A stretch of DNA of 64,000 nucleotides. It comes from Lepidurus packardi. Its lineage: Eukaryota > Arthropoda > Branchiopoda > Notostraca > Triopsidae. The notes under the pieces were generated by a model that had not been told where the DNA came from, did no database searches, and saw only the letters and a program-made list of their open reading frames with translations. Made by a program: the position numbers and the translations under genes. Positions within the stretch are counted from its first letter, which is position 1. Every line of letters begins with the position of its first letter. Location of the stretch: the NCBI GenBank assembly GCA_023053545.1, contig JAKZAN010000006.1:3229001-3293000 (forward strand). Reading direction: 5' to 3'. This document shows positions 20,801-36,100 of the stretch, in pieces.

Positions 20801-23800
20801 GAAAATATTAACCGAGACAAACTAGGCAGATGATTAGCAGGCTGGAACTGCTTGAAGGATAAAGTCGGCAGCGCGGCAGCCAAAATGAAGTAGTCACAAA
20901 AAAGGTACCATATACTGAAGACGGCAAAGCTATACCTCTTCTGTTTACTCACGGAAGACATATGTCAGCTAAAATAGATTCGCACACAGCAGAGCCGAGC
21001 ATCCGCACCAGACCAAGACTCGGCCCGAGCGCTTTTTCTACAGCAGACTTTTTGGAATTGTCGGTCTCGTCCGACCGAAAGGCAGCAGTAAGTTGGGAAG
21101 TTTTTTCTAGGACGAAACATCCTTCGGCGAAGGACTGGAAAGTGAAAAAGGAGCGTCATAAAAAATTACAGAAAGGAAATCATTCTTGTAAGCTTGGCAG
21201 GGAATTAGAAAGCAAAGCCAAAAATCTGTTACCAAACAAAAGTACTCCAGGAAACCGGCACAATAAGAGTCAATGTATTGGGTAACGAAAACACTAATGT
21301 GAATTTTTAGTCTCACGTGTCAAGGACGCTTCTCAGAATAGACGATCAACAGCATTTTCTAATTACTCTTCTCTTTCCGTCTGGCAGCAACCGTATTACC
21401 AAATTCAAATGCGGAAGTTTACGTTACGTTATTAGCAAGACCAAGAAAACCATAGCTCTCTTGTCAAAGCTATTGATTTTTCTATATATAAAAAAAAATA
21501 GGAGAATAACACGGACTCCTTATAAGCCAAACCGGTAACTCCCTACCTTCTACCAGCAAGCGGCGATTACGAAAGACATAATCCTCGTATTTATTTAAAT
21601 CCATCTATGAAACATATTCCCTCTAGCTCTTACTAGTCATTTAGAAAACAAGTTAATCCTGTCTTCGACGAACGATCTTGACCTATACTCCATACACAAG
21701 ATACGACGTACTGATTAGCAAAACAGGAAAATGTTTAATTAGCACTTGGGAGTTACTGAGACCGAAATAGAAGCCTGAAAGTAGACGCCTCTGCCCTATG
21801 CCGTCCTAAAGGTGATTAAAGTCTGTCTCGAATTTATGCTCAAAGGAGCTCTATGGGCGTGATTACATGACAGGAGGCGTTTCTGGCTGTCAAAAACTGC
21901 TAGATTCTAATATTTTCTATCCTATACGCTTCAGATCAGGGTTAAAGGGGTTAGCTACTGAAACCCCATAACCTTACAACTTCTGGTACGAACCATTAAC
22001 CAAGCCGATCCATTTGTCACATCATATCGTTTATGAGTGTTTGCTTGGAACGAGTGCGCGCGCTTCAGACACCGCTCATGTTTAATTTTTCAAAGTATAG
22101 TCGCTTTCTCCCAAGATATCCAGAAAAAATCCTCTAGTAACTTAACAACAATAACTATGTTTAGCCAAATGTTCCGTCCAATCCAAGCTTCTGGAATCCA
22201 TGTCATTTTTCTTTAGCGAGTTTGAAATTGCGAGAATATTCGAATTTCCCGCCAAAGACCAATGCTTGGCCCAAATCATTGTTCTGACCATCCAGAGCTG
22301 GCGTTTGCTCCCCTGTCCCCGAAATAATATGCCGTTTAAATTCACAACGCACCGACATTTCAGGGTAGGGACAGATGAGGGCTTCTTTCAATGGGAACAC
22401 GGTTTCTTCAGGAAACGATTGCCCGGAGGTAGGCTTGTGTGTCAAAGGCGTCGTCGGCGTCGTCGTTCCTTCGAGATAGGGTCCATTACGCTCTAGCGCC
22501 TTTGCCTACGGATACGGATGGCGGATGTGGTAAAAGAGTAATGTGAGCTAATGGAAGCAGAAAAGAAAAGGGGCCGCAATTAGATGAGGAATATAGTAAG
22601 GTACTCACCAGAAGTTAAGAACTAACGCCTTCATATTGCTTTCCCGTCATAAAAAAATATTTTGTATGAGCCTAGCGGTGTGTGTAGGAGGCACTAGAGA
22701 TCCACGTTATTCCGTTGCCTTTGGCTCGCTACCCATAAAAAAGAACATATGAAAAGGCGATGACGAGGATTTTGAAAAGTATTTGCTTTCTGTACCTCCC
22801 CAGGATTGTCATTTTTGAGCTTCTCCTTCGTCCCGGGCACCCCCCATGTAGTTGGCGTTTTAAGTCAAACCAGCAGCATGCTTTTGAAATATCAAGTCTC
22901 ACAAGTCTCTCTCTCACAACAACTGGCGAAGTTTGCCCAAGTTCAAAAAATTAAAATGATGGAATTTTGGAACGTCGAAGTCTCGTCATCCTGGCGTCGC
23001 CTTCATTTACCAATTTACTTAGGGAGTGTGGTTTTATGCCTTCCAGTTCCACGTGTGGCATGTCAACTACAAAAATTGGCTTTCTGTTTGGTCTGGCTTC
23101 CCCTTTGCACCAACAGCGACCATCGCTGAGGTGGACTAGGTCACATTTTTGCTTAAAAATTATATTTTCGAAAACAAACGTTCCTAGGGTGGGCTAAGGC
23201 TTAAGACTCTAGTAGACTATCCTATACTAAGACCCCCCTTAAAGCTAAATAATATTACTAATGGCCCTTTTCGGTAGGCGAGCTTGAACTTTTATTTTTC
23301 TATTAGTTTTAGTATGCTATTATTTTAGTTAGTTCTCAAAGTTGAATGAAACCGAGGGGTCTTGAAATTTAAATTTCTTAACCAATCCTTAATCTCTCAG
23401 ATATAACAGCACGAGCAGGAATGAAGTGCTGATACCGTGAAACATTTTGAATTCAAATAAACTAGCCAATTACATTAGAGATAGGAACAAAATGAAAAGA
23501 AACTTATTTTCCCGGAAAAATTATAACAGTTCTGAAAAAGATGAAAATCGGAATTTGTCCTGAAATAAAAGGAATATTCTACACCAGAAATATAGTAGAA
23601 AATATAGACACAATATAAAATATAACTGTATACTATATTCAAATTTAATTATATTGCCAAAAGTGATCTGGTATTTATGAACAGAAAGCCTAGCCAGAAA
23701 ATTTGCTAGCCAGAAAATTTCTACCACTTCAACGCTACTTTTCCGGGGCAAACCAGAAGGCCTTTAATTAGCCACAAAATAAGACAGGGAAGCTAGATAA

Positions 23801-26445
23801 GGCAGTTGGGGCAGCAGTGGCGATATTCATGACGACGGTAATTAAGCTTGAACTTTTCCTTTTCTGGAAGGCCATTCTTGTGGTTGCGTGCTTTTCCTAC
23901 AATTTACCGAGTAAATAGACCTAGAGCAACCAACCTGTTTGCTCATACGTTCACCTTTAAATAAAACCGCCACCAAAACCGCTATAAGCTACTGAAATGG
24001 TTCACTTAGAAATAGACATTTGTTTGCTAATTTCCGATTCACCCACATCAAAGGCTCTTATACTTCCTTTCTCTCTGTTCTCGGAGCGGGTTTATCTTAA
24101 AACTGTACCAAGTATATAAACGTCTAAGAAGCATTTTGGGTCGCAGTAGGTGGTTATCCCCACGTTTGCTTTTACCCAATTAATTTAATAAGAAAGTTCA
24201 CAGCTCCTATATCTCTCTTGCATATAGAAATAACTTCCTTTGTCACCTCAAAGTTTGACTTTCCGCTAATTATCTCGGCTTTCCTGCACGATATCCATCA
24301 GCTAACTGGCATTTGCTATTGTCGCGCCACTATCCTTTTGCCTGCCAGGAAATGTGCCACCGAGCTTCAAAGTCGAATTTACGTCATGCATAAAACTAAA
24401 CCTACGACCTAATCTGGATACAAAATTTCATAATAGGCTAATTTGTGGTACCCCACACAGCCCACGCACTACCACCCGGAGCGGATTACATTAGTAGACG
24501 GAGACAGCAACTTGCTGGCTTTTGGCTACTTTGGACCAAGTTTCCTTTCGCCACAAGTGGGTCGGACATCTTGCATAGGAACAGGGCCACCGTTTCCCCG
24601 CCCATGTAGTTATTATTTTTAAGACGGATAGCACACAAGTGTGCAATATGACGGTTAACTGGGTGAAAGTCCTTAATTAATGGGAGTCGAAAAATTGATC
24701 GCAAAGATCCTAGCTACACATCGTTACCACATCCTGATGCAATAAAACAGACGCTTGACTGCTAGCGTGTTTTCGTTCCACCTGCTCCTTTTTGTCCCCA
24801 CCACCAAGAAGCTAGCCTTGCCTTACCCATCAGTTCTGCTCGGAAGACCGTAAAAAGTGACCATTCATTCATAATCTTAGGCCTAAAAAGAATTCACATA
24901 GAATGACTATATATTGCACCCGTCACAAGTGAACGCTCTAGCAAGCCACCAATGCTGACTCAGTTGGAATGAAGTTGGATTGTAAAGTAATGGAGTTTTC
25001 ACGAAAGAGAATGCTACTGGCTTCGCTTCCGATATTTCTTATAGTTTATGGCACTTCGATCAACATAAAATTACTTCGTGACCACCAACAAAGACCACAA
25101 CTAGCCGAGAGATGCCAGTCATGATAAAAAGTGACTGTTATGTGCTCCGTATTACTCACCCTGACGTAGCATGATCGAGAATTTCCCAGCAGTCAACATC
25201 AAGCCCAATCTCTACTACTGCCTTCACAAAAAACAGGGGAAAAAACATCATTACCAGCAACTTCAAAGTTTTCCCAGCAATCGGAATGATTAGGAGTAAT
25301 AATCGCGACCGGTAAAAGCGTCAGAGGCCGGTTTGGAACGTTTCTAACACTTCTTCTCTGTTTTGGCAAGGAGTTTATGCAAGCGTGAAGCATTTGACGC
25401 CTCGTTGCTGACAAACAACATAGGCTTCCCTTTTAAGTCCACCGCGCAACTTTATTTAGGCTATCGGTACCGGCACCGCCTCTTGTTTGTTCACCAAAAA
25501 CAGTGGAGATGCTGAGTTCCTTTTAGACAGCCTCTCCACAAACCATTCTTAGCTCGGTGTGAAGAAGAATTCGACGCCCCACTTGGGATCTTCGCTGAGC
25601 TCAATTTCACAGCGAGCTTTGGACGCCAAAGCGCATCTTTTGCATAACTCAAAACCACGGAAAACTTAAGATGCCTGTTTGCATTACTGTCGCTGTATGG
25701 TCTTTACCAGCGGATGGCCAAAAGTCCAGAAAGGCTAAGGCTATTGACACGTACGGCTGTTCCATCACAGTTGTCGTTGCTTCCGGTCAGTCACCCAAAG
25801 TTAAGAAAATACTCCTTTCTTTCCACAGCGAAAGACTAAACGGAGGGTCCATCTCTACCGTTTTTTACCGTATGATACTCTATAAGCAACCTTCTTCTAA
25901 AAATAATTCTTCTTTTTATATAACTGTAATGCGATTAAGCAACACGTTTCCTTTTGCTAACTCCCAGTACTGTTACGTGAGATTTTAAGTGACGTAGCTC
26001 GATGGGGACCCCGATAATGAGCTCTTCCTGTAAGTTTTCTTCTGAGAAGTTGTGGTTAATTACATTTCTAGTAGCCCGCTCCAAATGAAAACGTAATTCT
26101 TTGATTAGTTTTTTGGTGGCTTGTACCGTAAACTGATCTTTGAGTTTGATTACGGCAAGGTAATACCCGATGACTCGACTTTAGGAAACAGTCTTGGAAA
26201 GTGAACTCACGGAAAGGAAGGATTCTCGTCTGTGCTGTCAACCGTAGCAATCTAGAAGGGAAGAAGATATACCCGAGATGTTAAAAGTCAGAACGCAGCG
26301 GCGAACAGGAAATCCTTATAGTCAACCATAGAGTAAACTGACTTTTGCTGAGCTATAGGTATAGGAGTATAAAAGGTAAAGGTGCTCGTTAATTTCCTGA
26401 GGAAAGGTACTACTTTTCTTCTCAAGCCATCATTCCTCATTTCTG

Positions 26446-26458
26446 TATATATATATAT
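26446..26458. repeat. short TA dinucleotide repeat
   Basis: Six TA units in the gene-free region. Confidence 0.9.
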
Positions 26459-29152
26459 TCGCCATGTGCTGCTGAACTCGGAGTTGTGCTTCGCAATGCT
26501 ACATTAACCAAGCGAGCCGACTCCTTCCTTTAACCCTTTCTATGTCTGCATCACTGTGTACGTAACTCCATTTCAGAAGCATATTTAAAGTATTATTTCC
26601 GTAATCGAACTTTGAAAGCAAGGAATTATTTCGATTGAAAATTTCAGAGAAATGCAACAACCTTAATCCCATATGAGCTGCTCATCCTACAAAAAGATCA
26701 ATAAAAAGAAAATACGTTGAGGCTCATCAGATAAAGCACCCGCACCAGTTCACGGTGGGCCAGCGGAGCAAACATTATGGTTAAGGGGTAATTTTGAGGG
26801 CTTGTAGCGAAGGCTACTTGCGTCCATGCGTATCCCATAACGGGCCAAAAGCGAAAAGCCCTTATTCAATTGGCAGGAGATACAGCCTTAGCGAGAAGGC
26901 GTTTCCTTCATTTTTCAGAAGGCCTTTTTAAGTTAAGAGTCGGACTGATATGAATTTACCTTTCTCATGACTAGCCAAGGAGAAATCCGTGCAAGGTGCT
27001 GTGCGCTCCTTGGCCATGCTATGGCGACCATGACTCAAGCAAAGTCACCCTCCATACCATAGTAAATACACAAGCCATGGCAAATCGCTCCCGACCGAAG
27101 CTCCACAATGTACGCCAACTTTTTCTTCTAAGAAAAATTCCGGCCAAGCACCTGCCTATGCAGTCTAACGCACGAAACATGGTACAGAAAAAATCGTAGG
27201 AGAAAATCCCTCTCGTTCGTTCGACGTCCTGTTTTCTTCCAAGAGACGCTTAATGAGCCGTGTCTGCTTTACCTTCTAGTTTCAATCTAGAAACAACCCA
27301 ATCTTAATTACCCCAGACGGACCGCCACGAGCTAAGATAACAGAAGAAAAAGAAAATCCTCCAGTTGGGGGAGTTGTTGCCCTGATACCACGGTCTTGCT
27401 CTTTCAATTCCGCTCACACCCTCCATTAGCAATCACAGAAAGCTTGATGCACACACGCAGAGGGGATCGACGGAGTCCGTGATACGTTTTCTACGCGCTT
27501 GGCGGTATTAACCCCTCCTTGGAGACGTTCGACAATTAGTGTCCACCCTTGTTGCCACTTCCTTCAACCCCCGGTTCGCAATCACATATGGTTGCTGCTG
27601 GACAGAAAACGCTTGGACATCGTTTAACTTCCTTACTTCCTGATTTCCTCGCCAGCCTTTTACCAGCTTGAAGCTACAACACATGGTTCTTCTAGCCTTT
27701 GAAGCTTGTTCCTAGTACGCGTCTCGTGACAGTTGCTCCCCCGAAAATATGAACATGACATCTTAGATACGTATGCAGAATTACTTCCGTCGTTAACCTT
27801 GAACTTTGCTACAAACTCTGAAAGCCTTCGCTAAAAATGAGTTGGCAGTGACCATGTGATGTCATTTTGCAGCTTGAAATAAACATCACACGGAGAAAAC
27901 AGGCAAAAAAAAGAAAAGCCCAAGAGGCCTACATGCGGAAGTAGTAGCGCGTGTCCAAAGTAGATCAAATATCCAGTTCCACGTGGACTGAGCTGGCCCT
28001 AATATACATCTGACAGACCAAGATGAGTGGGAGCGATGGTTCACACTCACGTCTTGGGCGTATTGCAGTATTTCTTGGTTCTTCCTTTACAGGAGAAGGA
28101 AGCCCCTTCCATTCAAGAGTGACCCTTGGTCAGACGCTCTGAACTTTTGACCGCAGATTCCGTCGAAAATCGAGAATCTCAGCAATACGGTAGTGGAACA
28201 CTAATAATTCATACATAAATAGAAATGCTTTGTGGATCGCGACTCCTCAAGCTTCTTTTCTTCATGAGAGATTTCCCGGAATCCTTTAGTGTCAGGAGTG
28301 GTTCACACTCGAGCCAAAAGCCTAAGGAAAAACATCTGGAAAGGTTGGAGACTCGAGCTTTTCTGCTTGAAATGAGCGGCCCCAGTTTAAAATTTTCCGC
28401 AACAATTATTTCATCCTAAACTTCATCCGCATGGTCACTTATTTGCTGAGAAGCCTTTTTTGTGGGTTTTAAGGTTTTCTTACGCATGTGTTGAGCCCAT
28501 TGGACCATCAGAACTTGCACTACAATTAGGCACATATGAAAAGACTCTATTTTTTCGTCGCATGTGTGACAGAGAACAGGCAAGGGAGGGCTTTCAGAGC
28601 ACACGAACCAGACAGAAGCTGACCTTAGGTAACCTCTCATATTTCGTGACCCGTGCCCATGCCTGCGTATGTCGTACCGAAACAACCAAAGGCGCCCGGA
28701 AGTGGACCAGAACACCTATGCAGTTTCCCTTTGGTTTTCAGCCTCATTTCCTCCTTCTCTATAAAAGAGAGAAACAATCTGCAGCTTCCTTCCTCCCGCA
28801 TCAGGAACAGCACCTCTTGTCATATTACTTCAAAAGCGACGCCTGCAAAAGCCAGACCAGAAGTTTTTTGTCTTCTGGCGTCCAAAATAGGCGGATACGG
28901 GGGACCATGCTTCCATAAGCCCACGTGCAAGACAGCTTACACAACTTTTTAGGAGGACAGATGACAAACCGGTGTCATAAACTAGCATAACGCTCAACGT
29001 CTTCTACTTCTTCCAAAAGAAATGCAACAGACGGAGGTTTACCCCAAATGACATAAATGTAGCTCATTTCCTTACGCAAGAATCTGGGGAAGATACGCCC
29101 CTAATTCTAACCAAGATTTCTTTTTTTAAAAGCATTCCTGAAAAATAGACTA

Positions 29153-29208
29153 GTCTCGTTCTCTTTTCTTTTGCATGTGTCCACATGCAAAAGAAAAGAG
29201 AACGAGAC
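29153..29208. repeat. perfect 27-bp inverted repeat, 2-base loop
   Basis: The left arm begins GTCTCGTTCTCTTTTC and ends GCATGTG (29153-29179). TC is the loop and the right arm 29182-29208 is its exact reverse complement. The match stops abruptly on both sides (A opposite A). Near-perfect palindromes this size are unstable, so it should be young or under selection. Confidence 0.95.
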
Positions 29209-30177
29209 ATAACAACCAAAAGGCACATTTATCATAGCGAAAGGACAAAAATCCCAACTATTTCACTCCACATAGAAAAACGTCGCGAAGATATGTCCCT
29301 CCATTGAGTGCATTTGGGATATTCAAAAGACCTCTTACGCATAACTTGACGATGGCCTAACAGTATCTCACCTTACTTCACAAACTCTCCTCCTCCTCCT
29401 TTTATAGGGGTTAAAGAATAACATTTCTAAGACGGCAACTTTGAATGAGAATAAGATCCAGTGGCAGGGAAAACACCTTTTGGACCCTCGAGTTTCAAAA
29501 AGAAGCTTTTTTTAATACAGTGGAAAAGGCTCCGTGGATCACCTGGGTCACTTAGAGCAACCACGGGGTGGTCTAGCCTACAAAAACGTTTATTCAGGTT
29601 TTTCTACATGCCATATACTTAACGAGGCATCTTTCTTTGCACGTGTGCATACGGACAGCGTGTTTACAGATGAGCAGCCAAGGAAGACCAAGGAATTCAA
29701 TTACGGTTGTATTGTCATTAAAAAGAAACAGCAATGGCGACACAAAGTCTTGAATAACTTAAGCCGCACGTGCGGCACAAGTGCGCCACAACAACCAAAC
29801 GCGCTTGTCCTGCAACAAAGTCTATCAGGCCTCACCTGGGCCATTAGCGTTCATCTGGTCTTGTGACTAAACTTGGGTAAAAGACGACTCGGGACCATTT
29901 TTTTCGATGAATGCTGCACACTTGGTCCCTCTGAACTCTCTGCATTTGTTTCTAGTGCTCCACAGCTGCAGAACTAAATGCAACACGTGCCTACAAAGGT
30001 TGCTTTCTCAGTCAAACTCGCGTCTTTTTCTTGTCTATCCGAGGCAACAAATAAATGGACTTGAACTGTTGAACGTACATCAAACTCATAGTTCTAGTTG
30101 ACAAGGCTGTGCAGGGCAGAGAGTCGTTGTGAGTCAAGCCTCACTACTATTACAGCAACCATATGACTTCTTTTTAA

Positions 30178-30191
30178 GGGGGGGGGGGGGG
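30178..30191. repeat. G14 homopolymer
   Basis: Fourteen G in a row on +, equivalent to a C run on the other strand. Confidence 0.95.
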
Positions 30192-33100
30192 AGGTTTTAC
30201 TTTGGCTGTATATATTTTTGCCATATTCCATTTTCAAAATGAGTGTGGTACAGTTTTTGGTGCCGTCTGCTTGCGGCTGCAGTTCCTGTCACCGCCAACT
30301 TTTCAGAACCATAAGCCCCATAAGGTTGCCAGTTGACGAGTGGAATAAGTGTGTCGACAGACATTGGATCTCTGTAAGCGTATGGCCTGATGGCACGGGG
30401 ACTTTTAAACCATAAGGAGACCCTGGTAAAAGTCACCCAAGATGCTCTAGTCGCGCTCCGGATGTCGTCTGAACTTCCGTTGTAACCCCGTCTTTTCTAC
30501 CCAAAGCTTTTACATTTCCAGTGAAATAGGGGAACATCACGGATCCCAATATTTTCTATTTTTTATATGAGAAATATTTGTATGTTTCATATAGCAAGAA
30601 CGGCATGGAGTTCTGGGGATTCAATTTCAGGAAACTTGCGGTCGCACACCTGAGAAGCCGTTTGGTTGCTATTTTATACCCCAAAAAACATGGCGAAAAT
30701 TTGGGGTTTAAAAGTGTGAAGCGTGCTGCTCATTGAAGCATGACCAGAAAAAGGCGAGCATTGAACTTTGGCTGTAGTTCCATCTCAATGGACGTTATAA
30801 ATTCATTCCACAATAATACACCGGGGAGATATAGGGTCATAATCTAGCATATATGGCGCTTATAGACCAGGGAAGAATAAAGACGCAGGATTGTATTGTG
30901 AATAGCCGAGACGATTTAAATGTCCTAACGTATTTAGCCGTTGGGCTGACGCTATCAGAAAAGGGATGGAGGGGGACGGAAAGAGCAGATGCAACTAACA
31001 ACTCCAAAGCGAGGGGTCCTGTTGCTCCATGGTGATAATCAATGAAGAGGACGCCGTTATTGTTAGCGAAAGCTAGCGTCCGGACGCCACTGACGTCAGC
31101 AACCAAGAGTTGTAACCGTCGCTCGCTTTTCAACAAATATGCTGGTTTTATTTGTTCAAACCAGCCTTTTATAGGTCAATGGGTTAGTGAGGCCCCCATC
31201 GCTTTATCCTTCAAAAAAATAATATAAAATCAACTGCGAATGCCAACTACTGGGAAATAAAAACAAGCTTTTCTAAATGAATCTATCGTGGTGTTCTGGC
31301 AAGGACACGTAATTTAATCCCAGAGAAGCTATCAAAGAGCAGGTGTGACTTTTTGGAGGACGCTAAAGGAAAGGGACATGTACACATACACACATGTGCT
31401 GTTCGCATACGTATTTAAAGGGTCACATTGGGTCAGCCTTTTAAAAGAAACTGCCTAGGGCTATATACGCAGTCGAAAAGCTGTGGGGTTTTTAATTTTC
31501 ATGTGACAAAAATAACCCATGAACGGCTAAACTGGGAACGCTTGAGCTCTATAATGACTTACTCACCCAGAAAAACGAATTGGAATGCAAAACCAGGACC
31601 AACCAACTTTCCAATTTTCGAAGCTTAACTTTTTCCACTTCACCTTGACAATGCCGTCTTCAACAATCGCTGTTGAGCCCATGAAATGCACTTAGATTTC
31701 TTGCTGTACTTGATCGCCGCTGTTCCAAATTCGGCGAAAAAAGACATCGATACTGAATCCAAAGTCGAAAGTAAAAGTTAAGTTTTGACGCTGTGGGCCT
31801 GTAACCCAAAAGCTCGCCCATCTGTCCTATATTATCCGATAACCGGTCAAGAGGATAAACACGATTTTTAATTAAGATTGGCGTTTAGAACTTAAGCAAG
31901 TTTGCCGCGGCCAGTAGATAATTAAGTCCCAAAAAGCAGAGGGCTCTGAGTTGTACTGATTGGCTGATGCAAAGAGCAGCTGCAGCGATAAGATGGGTGT
32001 AAAAAGCGAATCCATAACAATAAATGGGGGAGACGCCAACGACGCCCTACAACTACAGCACACAAGAGTACAGAAAGAGACTCTTCTATGTGATTGCCAC
32101 CACCTGTGGGGCTCTGTGACGCTAAAAACCAAATCAGCCATTGCTGGGGTGAAGTAGGAATCGTTAAAGGGGTATACACAGGGAAACTCGACTTATAGTT
32201 CATGGACACCATGCGTCACAACCCCTTCTGTTTTTCTCTCTGAAAGCGATCGCATGAGTATATATACTGATAAAAAATTGGTACCCTGTACCCATATTAT
32301 GCCAACACAATATTTTTAAAATTCTATTGAGAAAATTGAATTTAAAATATAGGAGGTTAATTCCTTAAACAATACTTAACTAATACTGAAAACGGTAGTA
32401 CAATAAGAAAAAGACAACAAAGTTTACGCGCATTTTTTTTTTAAATTGCAAGATTTTATTTTTAGTGTGTATAATACTTAGAGGTTGGCGTTCCAAAGGC
32501 TGGATTTATCTTGTAAGCTAAGATGGTGGACTCATTGCACTGACAATGGACAAAAAATAATAACCACTATCCTTCATGAAAACTGAACTTTTCAAATTTT
32601 TCGGAGCGATTTCCGGTGCGGTTTCCGACCGTGCGATATTCAAATTATCATCGTCTTGGTGAACAAGAATGGCTCTAATAATTGAGTTGGTCCGGTGAAT
32701 GTATTTCGCGATTGTGACTTGTAAGCAACCGGAAAAATGTGCTTGGCAAATCCACAACGGAAGTCGACCCCAAGATTTATCCGCGAAAAAGATAATCGTC
32801 TTGTTGACTACAACTTTGAGGCGGGTGTACAAATTTATTCTGATTCCAAATTCCTCGTTTTTCTTATTTTTAAACTAGCTTTAAAAATAAACTTCGCCAG
32901 TACCGCATAATAACCTTTACATACATAACAAAGCTAACAGAAAGTTCACACCAAGATTTCTCTAAGCAGCTGATCCGATAGTCAAGGCCGTACTTTTTTC
33001 TTCTGCAGTTGCAGATCTTGCACATATAATAGCTCATTCCTCCCAATTATATTAAAAAAATAAAGAACCGGTCCTTGCATGGTCACGACGAGCAGGTGCA

Positions 33101-36100
33101 AACTTTGCCCGCCTGTGATAAACCTGGACTCTCATTTGGTATGCCGAGTGTACCTCAAGCAAAGACGCGAATCGCCACACACACAAAAGTAAAAAGCAAT
33201 ACAGAAATCGCTATACAAATGATTAATTTATGAAAGCCTTATAACACAATACAGTACCAATAACGCCCTACTTAAAAATGTTCCAAGCCAACCAGTTATG
33301 AGATCTCAAATATTAGGGCGAAAGACGTAAATCCATCACTTTGTGCGGCACTGATGTGATGGCGAATAGCTATGTATAAGACAGGTGTGTATACACGTTT
33401 CTTATACTACCCGCATAAACTGAAAACCAGCTAACCTGAAAGTTCGTCTATCTCCACTTCATCCTTTTCATTTTACGCTCACCCAGATCGGAAGACCTTC
33501 ATCAACTTGTTTTTAGCTCGCATAGAGTACTACAACAGATCTCCATTAGTTGGGAAGTAGCCATTCGAGGAATACATGTTTTTAAACAGGAGAGAGGCGC
33601 AATTTGAACGTTTCAGGCAAGTCATGCTTATCGCTATAATTACTCATCTGTGTGACTGGTCCCTCACTACTCCCTCCAAGGGTCATTACAGACAAGCATT
33701 ATGTCATGTGTGCCATAATTTTGTGTTGCTAGTTACAATTGTGGGGGCGCTAGGTGACAGACAAATCGTCGCACTCGCAGTGCACGGCGAACGGCAACGA
33801 CTTGCAATCATGTGTGTGGATACGCCTTTACTGTTTCTTTACTTTGAAAACAAATTATTAGTAAAATAAAAAGCGATAAACATTGGCCTTCTGTTGTACC
33901 ACACACCCAAGAGAGTATAACAGCTTTTGAAAAGTTTGCACCTGCCTTTCGATTCGTTTCCTTCGGAGTCCGGGCCTCAAGACAACACGGTCAGTCGGTC
34001 GGGACCATTACGTTAGCTGTCGCATCAATAAGCAGCTGCTTGCTTGCTTGATACTTGCTGTCCCTGCATCTGCAGCCAAGAGCTTCAGGTCAGACCGTCC
34101 AAGTGTATAACTTTCGCCGTCCAAAAGGCACAACTTCGGTATCCAAGTCACCCTAGATTTCACTCGTAAGAAATAAAAAAAGGGTGAACCCGTATGAATA
34201 CTCCACAAATTTGAACTTATGCTAATTTCTTGCCCTCATATCAAATTGTAAAACGTGCAGTAGTTTTTAAAAACACCAAGCAAGAATCCCAGAGTAGAAG
34301 AATAAGAAGGAAAAGGAAAAAAAAAGGTGAAGGACACGTGTCTGGTGTCAAAACCGGTCTTTTAGGAGAATCCAATGAATTCGAAGGCGTGATATTGCTA
34401 TATTGGGAATACTGCTAGTATAGAATACTATAGGTCTACTCGATATTATTGTTGTTGGTCTAAAATGCCCTTTTTTCTGAATGGAAATGTGATACTCGCC
34501 GCTTTTGGTTAAAAGTCCTCGAGAAGCTGCTTATTCAGCGGAGGGACGGAACCGCACTCAGGGTCATGCGAGGTCACCCTCCATCTTTTGTAGGTTTTTC
34601 CCACCCTCCTTTTTCTTTTCTTGCTTCATGGCTCCTGCTCGGGAGAAATAATAGAGCGGCTCCTGTAGCGTATAGCTCCTGCTGCTGCTTAATCTTTTTG
34701 GTCAAGATGGAGTATGCAAAAGGAGCCAGAGTGAGCGGGGGTGCAGGATTTTACGGGGTGAAAACACGCGTCTAAAGTCGAGATGAAGAGAACAGCTTGC
34801 CACAAAATTACTATGCATCGGAAGATGCATTTCGATGGATAAAAACTTGGAGCATAGAAGCAATTTAAAGGGATGGGTGCCAGCTGGTCATCAACTCAAT
34901 GAGCAGCACCAGGTGGGGGGCTGTGCACTACGACCCTGTTTTTCTTTTTAAACATAGCGCTACCGTACCTTGAATCGAATACTCAATACTAATACGGACA
35001 CAATCGAGGCTCTGCCTTTTTTTACACCCCCGACAGGACTAAGCTCTATTATATCACAGCCTGTAAAGATTGCTATATACTGCGCTCGTTTTGTTTTTCT
35101 TCCGTCTTGTCGGGTAACGGAGCCTTGATGTCATATACACCCCAAGGAGGCTCATCAGTGTTAAGGAGAAATTTGCTGCCGCTCAAAGAAAAAAAAAAGT
35201 GTCCTACTGCCTGCTGGTGTCTGGTCTATGGTTGTCTTTTCCAGATGGACTATGGCGGAGAGCTGTACTAATAAAGCATAATTAGTATCCAAGGCATTGG
35301 TGCCGGTTGACACATTTAGGCCCTATACATGCATGCTCTTATCGCATGTATTCCGTGCAAGTATTGCGACTATATAGCATCCCAACCGAACGGACAGGGG
35401 CCAAAATTATAGAGGATGCGGCTCTGCGGTTTTAGTTTTCCTAGGAAACACTCACGTGTCCTCCAAGATTGACAGTGATACTAACTCACACGTTAGCATC
35501 ACACACGCCAACGCGAAAATGTTATCCCGGAAACATTCATGAAAGGAACAGGTGCTAAAGTATTACGGTTTGTGGTAATTACGTTTTTCATACGAAAGTG
35601 CACAGCGTAATCTGGGGGAGAAACTTTTAATGAGGATTTTTTCGCCCCGCGTCAAAGTCTGACTGAGATAGATGAGAAACGATAAAAACCGTTCCGACCA
35701 AAGCTAGGGAAAAAACGAGTCCCAAGCGTGAGTTAACCATAGGGAATACTTTTTTCCAAATCACTAAGGGGTGAGGGTGTCTGCTGTTCAGCTGCTTGTT
35801 TCTGTTCCTCTTATACAATGCCATAGATACATTTTATTTTTTGTTGATGTAGTCACGCTGAGGACTCATTAAGGGTTGGTTCCTGGTTTGATAGCTTGTG
35901 TATTTGACACGAAACAACAGTCAAAAGGCCCCAGTGGAGCAACAATACACCGAGAGTGAGGTCAAAGGCTACAGCTACTAGCGCGTTGACTGGAACCGTG
36001 ACAAGTCAAAAAAGTATACCGAGGAGAGTTATATAACCGTAACAGAGTTTTTTGGGCTTCAATCAAAGTAGCCATAGCAACTCCTGCGATCCTGAAATCA

